Notes under the pieces: generated by a model
Databases searched by the model: none
What the model was told of the DNA's origin: nothing
The model's input: only the letters and a program-made list of their open reading frames with translations
Assembly (NCBI GenBank): GCA_029906195.1
Contig: JARWSJ010000001.1
Span: forward strand, 930,001 to 994,000
Length of the DNA: 64,000 nt
Source of the DNA: Chitinophagaceae bacterium 26-R-25
GTDB taxonomy: Bacteria; Bacteroidota; Bacteroidia; Chitinophagales; Chitinophagaceae
Reading direction: 5' to 3'
Shown here: positions 58,583 through 64,000 of the stretch, in pieces
How positions within the stretch are numbered: the stretch's first letter is position 1
How the letters are laid out: the number at the start of each line of letters is the position of its first letter
Position numbers and translations under genes: made by a program

Positions 58583-61039
58583 ATGGCCCCTGTATCACGA
58601 TTTATTACAATACTATCAACTGCCTGCTTACTACTTTTTGCTTTTCTTTTTGCTCATGCTGGCGGTAACGAAAATGGAGTAACCATTAAAGGAAAGGTTA
58701 CCACAGCAGACAACAAGCCCGCCGCTTATGTAACCGTAATAATGAGGGGGACAAACAAAAGCGCCATTACAGATGACGATGGAGGTTTCTCCTTTTTCAA
58801 TATTGCTCCAGGCACGTACGAACTGGAGGTTTCTTTGGTGGGGCACACACCCGCTACGCATCAGGTAAAAGTGGAGGATAAGGACGTTCATATGAATATT
58901 CAACTCACAACGTCCAGCAAAGAGTTGCAGGAAGTGATTGTGGTCGGTGGTAGAAATAAATTCACCAAGAAAACCAGTGATTACGTTTCAAAGATGCCTT
59001 TGAAAAACATGGAGAATCCTCAGGTCTATACTACCATTACAAAGGCTTTGATGGATGATCAACTGATTTTTTCTGTAGATGAGGCAATGAAAAATGCAAC
59101 CGGCATCAGCAAGATGTGGCAGGCTACAGGACGTGGCGGCGACGGTGGCACTTACTACAATTCCCGTGGGTTTGTGTTGCAAAGCAAACTGCGCAATGGT
59201 GTTGCAGGAAATGTTTCCAACCAGGTAGATGCTGCGAACCTTGAAAGAATAGAAGCGATCAAAGGCCCTTCTGCCACATTGTTTGGAAGCACTTTGACTT
59301 CTTATGGTGGTTTGATCAACCGCATTACCAAGAAACCGTATGACAGGTTTGGCGGTGAGATCAGTTATGCAGGCGGCAGCTATAACTTCAACCGTTTTAG
59401 CGCTGATATTAATACGCCGCTTGATTCTGCGCACAAAGTATTGCTCCGTGTGAACGCTGCTTACAACTATGAAGGCAGTTTTCAGGACGCAGGTTTCAGC
59501 AGAAACATTGTATTGGCGCCAAGTCTTTCGTACAAAGTGAATGATAAATTGTCATTTTCATTTGATGCCGAGTTTTATTCAGGGCGCAATACAGCAGCAC
59601 CACTTTGGTCGTTTATTTATGGCACGCCCATCGCATCGTTGGGGGCAAACAGGGCCGATCAGTTGAAGGTTGATTACAAACGTTCTTACCTGACCAACGA
59701 CCTGTACCAGACATCGAATATTGCCAACTTTTTTGGACAGATGAACTACAATTTTTCTGACAAATGGCGTTCGCAAACAAACTTCTCCATTACCAACAGC
59801 GCATCTAACGGACCATCCACATTCATATATTTATTGCCAAACTCCGCCATTAGTGGCAATCCGTCCGATATTGGAAATGGCTACATTACAAGGAACGATT
59901 TCAGGTCCGATAACAGTAGCGACCAGGTGATAGAATTGCAACAGAATTTTATTGGTGAAAGCAAAATAGGGAATTTGAAAAATCGTTTTGTGAGTGGTGT
60001 GGATTATTTCAGACAACATACCGACCAGGTGTTTTCTGCAATAACTTTCGACACAGTAAACGCAATGGGCAGCATTCCTAATTACAATAAATTTAACCGG
60101 GTGAACCTTGATGCAATGTATGCAACCAAAGGGCCTGATTTTTCTTTCCCTACCAACTTTGTTTCAAACACTTACAGCGCTTATGCTTTTGACGTGCTGA
60201 ACCTGACTGATAATTTGCTGGTGACTGCAGGACTTCGCTTCGATCATTTTGTGAATGAAGGAACTTTCGATAAAACTACGGGACAAATTACACCGGGAAC
60301 AGCTTATAACCAGTCGACGGTTTCTCCGAAATTTGGTATTATTTATCAACCGATAAAGGACAGGATTTCTATTTTTGGTAACTATCAAAACGGGTTCACC
60401 AACAAAAATGGCGTTGACTATGCGCTGAATCCCTTCAAGCCGGAACATGCAAATCAGTTTGAGGGCGGTGTAAAACTTGACATGTTGGGCGGTAAACTCA
60501 GCAGCACCGTTAGCTATTACTATATTAAGGTAAAAGATATCGTGAGAAGCTATCCTATTGCGAACAACCCATTTGCACAAATACAAGATGGGACGCAGCT
60601 GAGCAAAGGGATAGAAGTGGAAGTGACAGCGAACCCCGTAAGTGGATTGAATCTTGTGGCTGGTTTCGCCTACAATGATTCTAAATATACCAAAGCCGAT
60701 GCATCTGTGCAGGGTCGTCGTCCGGAAACGGCAGGATCACCATACAACGCGAATTTGTGGATCAACTACAGGTTGCCCGCAGGTTCAATTCATGGTCTTG
60801 GTATGGGCTTTGGTGGTAACTATGCAAGCGACAATATGGTTATTAACAGGGACCCTGTCGGCCAATTTACGTTACCAGCGTACACTGTGTTGGGGGCCAC
60901 ATTATTTTACGACCAACCAAAATATAAGTTCGTTATAAAAATGGACAACATTGCGAACAAACATTACTTCATCGGCTACAACACTGTGAATCCGCAGAAG
61001 CTGAGAAGCGTGACAGCAAATGTGACGTTCCGATTTTAA
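58583..61039 (+). CDS. TonB-dependent siderophore receptor
   Basis: An 818-aa outer-membrane receptor from the ATG at 58583 (a TTG at 58547 would add 12 residues before the signal peptide). After the signal (ending LFAHAGG) comes a carboxypeptidase-regulatory-like domain (about 40-110, VTIKGKVTTADNKPAAYVTVI), then the plug with YYNSRGFVLQ and RIEAIKGPSATLFGS, then the barrel ending VTANVTFRF. It takes up ferric siderophores with energy from TonB. The next gene, a PepSY membrane protein, is a common iron-uptake companion. Confidence 0.92.
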   Translation: MAPVSRFITILSTACLLLFAFLFAHAGGNENGVTIKGKVTTADNKPAAYVTVIMRGTNKSAITDDDGGFSFFNIAPGTYELEVSLVGHTPATHQVKVEDKDVHMNIQLTTSSKELQEVIVVGGRNKFTKKTSDYVSKMPLKNMENPQVYTTITKALMDDQLIFSVDEAMKNATGISKMWQATGRGGDGGTYYNSRGFVLQSKLRNGVAGNVSNQVDAANLERIEAIKGPSATLFGSTLTSYGGLINRITKKPYDRFGGEISYAGGSYNFNRFSADINTPLDSAHKVLLRVNAAYNYEGSFQDAGFSRNIVLAPSLSYKVNDKLSFSFDAEFYSGRNTAAPLWSFIYGTPIASLGANRADQLKVDYKRSYLTNDLYQTSNIANFFGQMNYNFSDKWRSQTNFSITNSASNGPSTFIYLLPNSAISGNPSDIGNGYITRNDFRSDNSSDQVIELQQNFIGESKIGNLKNRFVSGVDYFRQHTDQVFSAITFDTVNAMGSIPNYNKFNRVNLDAMYATKGPDFSFPTNFVSNTYSAYAFDVLNLTDNLLVTAGLRFDHFVNEGTFDKTTGQITPGTAYNQSTVSPKFGIIYQPIKDRISIFGNYQNGFTNKNGVDYALNPFKPEHANQFEGGVKLDMLGGKLSSTVSYYYIKVKDIVRSYPIANNPFAQIQDGTQLSKGIEVEVTANPVSGLNLVAGFAYNDSKYTKADASVQGRRPETAGSPYNANLWINYRLPAGSIHGLGMGFGGNYASDNMVINRDPVGQFTLPAYTVLGATLFYDQPKYKFVIKMDNIANKHYFIGYNTVNPQKLRSVTANVTFRF

Positions 61040-61045
61040 TAACTG

Positions 61046-61109
61046 GCTGAACGCTCAACGCTGAAAGCTTAACGCGGCCGCTGCGTTAGGCGTTTAGCGT
61101 TAAGCTTTT
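61046..61109. repeat. Compact hairpin, TTAACGC-word family
   Basis: GCTGAACGCTCAACGCTGAAAGCTTAACGC pairs with GCGTTAGGCGTTTAGCGTTAAGC; it fills most of the gap between the receptor and the PepSY gene. Confidence 0.75.
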
Positions 61110-61130
61110 CGCTCACGATAATTTAGCAGA

Positions 61131-62285
61131 TTGAAAAAGAAAAATACCTTGAAATATTGGATCGGCAGACTGCATCTTTTGCTGGGGCTATCAACCGGGT
61201 TGATCGTTTTTATCGTGAGTATTACAGGTTGCCTGTATTGCTTTCATGACGAAATAAAAGATGTAACAAGGCCATACAGACACGTGGCGCGACGCGAGCA
61301 GGCTTTTGTGGCGCCTTCGATTCTTTTTCAAAATGCAAAACAGCGGGTGCCTGCAAACAAACCGACCTTCGTGGTGTATGCAGGAAAAGACAGATCTGCA
61401 GCGGTATATTCTTCAGGCGAAGGCGGGCAATTGTACATTTACTTTGATCCTTACACAGGGCAATATCTCGCTACAGAAAATTTAAAAAAAGACTTTTTCA
61501 TTATTGTCGAATACATTCACTTATATCTGCTGTTGCCTCCGGCGATAGGCAAACAGATTGTCGGAGTGTCTGTCATCATATTTGTTGTGATGCTGATAAC
61601 GGGCATTGTGCTGTGGTGGCCCAAACGTAAGCATGACCGCAAAATGAGCTTCACCATAAAATGGAAAGGCAGATGGCGCCGAGTAAATTACGATATGCAC
61701 AAAGTGTTTGGTTTTTATGCTTCCGTTATCGCGTTGGTACTGGCACTTACCGGCTTGGCCGTTGATTATGACTGGATGCACAAAGCCATGTACAATGTGG
61801 CAAATGTGGGCCAGCACTACGATAAGAACGAAGACGTGCATCCTGTTGTTGATACCAACACCGTTGTGTCAGACGCGCATCCTGCCATGGATATCGCCTT
61901 CATTGAAACAGTGAAAAGATCTGCCCGCGCCGAGATGTTTTTTCTGACAGCGCCCATCGCAAAAAGCGATCCGATAACGACAGGCGCTTATGCAAAATCT
62001 TTAAACTACGACCACCAGGATAATTATTATTTCGATCCGTCATCCGGCAAGCTGCTGAAAAGCCTGCCATACAGCGTGAAAAGCTCCGGCATGAAATTCA
62101 ACGAAATGAATTACGGCCTGCATGTGGGCCAATATTTCAACTTGCCCGGCAAAATCGCCGCCTTCCTGGTGAGCCTCATCTGCGCCAGCCTTCCCATTAC
62201 CGGCTTCATGATCTGGTACGGAAGGAAGTACAAGAAGCACCCGATGAAGCAGGGTGTGCCGGTGAAGAAGAAAGTGTTGGTTTAA
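61131..62285 (+). CDS. PepSY-associated membrane protein (iron uptake partner)
   Basis: A 384-aa inner-membrane protein read from a TTG at 61131 (MKKKNTLKYWIGRLHLLLGL; no ATG is nearer). Four main membrane helices: LGLSTGLIVFIVSITGCLYC, VSVIIFVVMLITGIVLWWPK, VIALVLALTGLAVDYDWMH and FLVSLICASLPITGFMIWYG. The central periplasmic loop holds the PepSY-like YFDPYTGQYLAT. PepSY-TM proteins are ferric-siderophore reductases or accessory to them. It follows the siderophore receptor on the same strand. Confidence 0.88.
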   Translation: MKKKNTLKYWIGRLHLLLGLSTGLIVFIVSITGCLYCFHDEIKDVTRPYRHVARREQAFVAPSILFQNAKQRVPANKPTFVVYAGKDRSAAVYSSGEGGQLYIYFDPYTGQYLATENLKKDFFIIVEYIHLYLLLPPAIGKQIVGVSVIIFVVMLITGIVLWWPKRKHDRKMSFTIKWKGRWRRVNYDMHKVFGFYASVIALVLALTGLAVDYDWMHKAMYNVANVGQHYDKNEDVHPVVDTNTVVSDAHPAMDIAFIETVKRSARAEMFFLTAPIAKSDPITTGAYAKSLNYDHQDNYYFDPSSGKLLKSLPYSVKSSGMKFNEMNYGLHVGQYFNLPGKIAAFLVSLICASLPITGFMIWYGRKYKKHPMKQGVPVKKKVLV

Positions 62286-62315
62286 TGGTTGAGAAGAAAG
62301 TGTTGGTTTAATAAA

Positions 62316-62393
62316 GCTAAACGCCAAATGCCTAACGCTTAACGCCGCAGTTACAGCGTTAAGCGTTAGGCATTTGGCATTCAGCAGTTAGCA
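62316..62393. repeat. Compact hairpin, TTAACGC-word family
   Basis: GCTAAACGCCAAATGCCTAACGCTTAACGCC pairs with GCGTTAAGCGTTAGGCATTTGGCATTCAGC; the closest-matching arms of any repeat in the window. Confidence 0.8.
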
Positions 62394-62459
62394 TGTTGAT
62401 ATTTTGGCTTGCAATTGCCGCCAACTCTTGGTAAATTACGTATAACAAAAACGTATTGT

Positions 62460-63044
62460 ATGAGCTTGCCAAATCCATTGCAGAAAATAAGCGAGTTTGC
62501 TTCTCATCTTTTTTCCAACAATCACGACAACGCGGGTAAGTTGTTCACCACTCAAAAGCAGTGGCAAAGCCTGGACATTTCTCCGCTTGCAAAGGCTGAA
62601 TTAAACACATTGCAAACGCTGGTTCCTTTAAATAAAATGTGCAACTACATCGCATTGTTCGAAGGCGATGATGCCTCAGACAAGCTGGCTGCGGCTGCAC
62701 TGATGGCGAAGGAAGAAGGCAGAAAGTTGTACAGGATAAATGTTTCGCAGGTCGTATCGAAATATGCCGGCGAAACAGAAAAGAACCTTGACAAGGTTTT
62801 CAGCAATGCACAAAGCCATGACTGGATATTGTTCTTCGATGAAGCGGATGCATTGTTTGGTAAACGAACTACTGTGAAGGATTCGCATGACAAGTACGCG
62901 AACCAGGACGTAAATTATTTAATGCACAAAATAGAAGATTACAAAGGCGTGGTGATTGTTGCAACAAATTCGATGCCTTCTGACGATGACGACATAAAGA
63001 AAATGTCACGCGCTGTGATTACATTCAAAAGGGCCCAGGCGTAG
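62460..63044 (+). CDS. Degenerate, truncated AAA-domain protein
   Basis: A 194-aa protein resembling the ATPase domain of AAA proteins: VSKYAGETEKNLDKVF (about 98-114), Walker B ILFFDEAD (123-130), GKRTTVKDSHDKYANQDVNYL and VVIVATN. The Walker A loop that should read GPPGTGKT is FEGDDASDKL, so the P-loop is lost, and the C-terminal arginine-finger/sensor part is missing. It may be a pseudo-ATPase that binds a partner, or a decaying gene. Its stop codon is inside a GTAGAGAC repeat. Confidence 0.75.
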   Translation: MSLPNPLQKISEFASHLFSNNHDNAGKLFTTQKQWQSLDISPLAKAELNTLQTLVPLNKMCNYIALFEGDDASDKLAAAALMAKEEGRKLYRINVSQVVSKYAGETEKNLDKVFSNAQSHDWILFFDEADALFGKRTTVKDSHDKYANQDVNYLMHKIEDYKGVVIVATNSMPSDDDDIKKMSRAVITFKRAQA

Positions 63045-63156
63045 AGACGCATGATAATGCGTCTCCGCAACATTCGCGTTGCAGAAAGCGCAAATGGTCT
63101 TGTTTCTGTTACATTTTTTTGGTGATACAGTGAGACGCATTATCATGCGTTTCTAC
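63041..63156. repeat. Pair of GTAGAGACGCATGATAATGCGTCTC palindromes
   Basis: Copy one at 63041-63066 provides the TAG stop of the AAA-like gene; the inverted copy is at 63130-63156. Each is itself a palindrome and the two could also pair with each other. Confidence 0.7.
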
Positions 63157-63172
63157 GGCGACCCAAATAAAA

Positions 63173-63233
63173 AAACTGAATAACCAAGGTTTGTGAACAC
63201 CTCAGTTATTCAGTTAATCAGTTATTCAGCTAT
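63173..63233. repeat. Hairpin repeat, AACTGAAT-word family, touching purB
   Basis: Left AACTGAATAACC (63175-63186), right CTCAGTTATTCAGTTAATCAGTTATTCAG (63201-63229) ending just before the purB stop codon on the minus strand. Confidence 0.7.
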
Positions 63234-64000
63234 TAAAACGCTGCGCTCACACCAGTGTAATTGTGCGGCGTAATCTTTTTCAATTCTTTCTTCACATCAG
63301 CGCTCACTTTCAGCCCATCAATGAATTTATGCATCACCTGCTTGTTGATTGTTGCATTACCTCGAGTAAGATCTTTCAAAGCCTCGTAAGGTTTTGGATA
63401 ATTTTCACGACGGAGAACAGTTTGTATCGCCTCTGCCACAACCGCCCAGTTATTATCAAGGTCCGCCGCAAGTTTTTGTTCGTTTAGAACCAGTTTGCTC
63501 AAACCTTTTTCAATTGATTTGATCGCGATAATGGTATGCGCAAAAGGCACCCCGATATTTCTTAAAACTGTTGAATCCGTTAAGTCACGCTGCAGGCGGG
63601 AGATAGGTAGTTTGCCCGCAAGATGCTCAAACAATGCATTCGCAATACCCAGGTTTCCTTCGGCATTTTCAAAATCGATCGGGTTTACTTTGTGTGGCAT
63701 TGCAGAAGAACCCACTTCGCCTTTCTTTACTTTCTGCTTGAAGTAATCCATGCTAACATATGTCCAGATATCGCGGCAAAAATCGATCAGGATATTATTG
63801 ATGCGTTTAATGGCATCGAAGTGCGCAGCGAGGTTGTCGTAGTGTTCGATCTGCGTAGTGAATTGTTGTCTTTGCAAACCAAGTCTGTTTTCCACAAAAT
63901 CGTTTCCAAGCACCACCCAGTTCTTTTTCTCAAACGCCACATGATGTGCGTTGAAGTTTCCGGTTGCACCGCCAAATTTTGCGGAAAAAGGCACGTTGAT
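63233..64000 (-). CDS. purB: Adenylosuccinate lyase, C-terminal part (gene continues past the window)
   Basis: About 255 codons of a minus-strand gene that enters from the right edge. The lyase signature GSSAMPHKVNPIDFENAEGNLG and KFGGATGNFNAHHVAF identify it; the remainder is the typical helical end of PurB (HKFIDGLKVSADVKKELKKI). The enzyme works twice in purine synthesis, cleaving SAICAR and adenylosuccinate. The N-terminal half lies outside the window, so the protein is full length as far as can be seen. Confidence 0.94.
   Translation of the reverse strand: MNVPFSAKFGGATGNFNAHHVAFEKKNWVVLGNDFVENRLGLQRQQFTTQIEHYDNLAAHFDAIKRINNILIDFCRDIWTYVSMDYFKQKVKKGEVGSSAMPHKVNPIDFENAEGNLGIANALFEHLAGKLPISRLQRDLTDSTVLRNIGVPFAHTIIAIKSIEKGLSKLVLNEQKLAADLDNNWAVVAEAIQTVLRRENYPKPYEALKDLTRGNATINKQVMHKFIDGLKVSADVKKELKKITPHNYTGVSAAF

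Overview
The window comes from a Bacteroidota chromosome, most likely a member of Chitinophagaceae or a close relative. The evidence is: two large secreted proteins with type IX secretion (T9SS) C-terminal sorting domains, a carboxypeptidase-regulatory plus TonB-receptor outer-membrane protein, the long Bacteroidota form of NusB followed by a DUF1573 lipoprotein, YajC and CoaE, DUF families largely confined to this phylum (DUF6934, DUF5995), and several promoter-like TAnnTTTG boxes without strong Shine-Dalgarno sequences. There are no rRNA, tRNA or CRISPR loci that I can see.

Layout. 1-2.8 kb: a class I SAM methyltransferase and a TauE/SafE permease, separated by two copies of a long hairpin repeat. 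2.9-6 kb: a repeat-rich T9SS cargo protein. 6.7-12.5 kb: a complete tripartite RND efflux operon on the minus strand (adaptor, pump, TolC). 13-20.6 kb: envelope and secreted proteins (OmpA-like lipoprotein, a formylglycine-generating-enzyme-like lipoprotein, DUF2541-like and DUF2147 proteins), a DUF6934 plus small-protein pair, and heptose genes gmhB-like and gmhA. 20.7-31.9 kb: topA, an SPFH protein, phenylalanine hydroxylase, a GH20 hexosaminidase and a Kir-type potassium channel. 32-35.4 kb: an IPT/TIG-repeat T9SS protein and a subclass B1 metallo-beta-lactamase. 36.4-39.6 kb: regulators and an alkylation-repair cluster (AraC-MGMT fusion, detached Ada zinc domain, AlkB). 39.7-42.8 kb: a Crp/Fnr regulator, a receiver-like protein and an MhqO/MhqD-like dioxygenase-hydrolase pair. 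43-49.2 kb: AsmA, a thioredoxin-like protein and small envelope proteins. 49.2-52.7 kb: an AT-rich accessory island. 52.9-58.3 kb: groEL-groES, nusB, DUF1573, yajC, coaE. 58.5-64 kb: a TonB-dependent siderophore receptor with a PepSY membrane protein, a degenerate AAA protein and the end of purB.

Two things stand out. First, the island at 49.3-52.6 kb holds a tight four-gene operon: a 454-aa protein whose C-terminus looks like a PD-(D/E)XK nuclease, two tandem paralogous small proteins and a membrane-anchored protein whose start overlaps the preceding stop as ATGA. It lies beside gene fragments and a 10-bp perfect inverted repeat, and it is my best candidate for an undescribed (possibly anti-phage) system. 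Second, nearly every intergenic space carries a long imperfect hairpin whose arms are built from tandem 7-8 bp words. At least 14 unrelated word families occur. They begin at or within a few bases of stop codons and in many cases supply the stop codon. This looks like a genome-wide class of gene-end elements that ordinary annotation misses.

Functional groupings inferred from context are: efflux (6.7-12.5 kb), heptose synthesis (19.2-20.6 kb), alkylation repair (37.7-39.6 kb), quinone or electrophile detoxification (40.5-42.8 kb, two genes sharing a 49-nt upstream module with identical spacing) and iron uptake (58.6-62.3 kb). All family assignments come from reading motifs by eye; no database search was possible.
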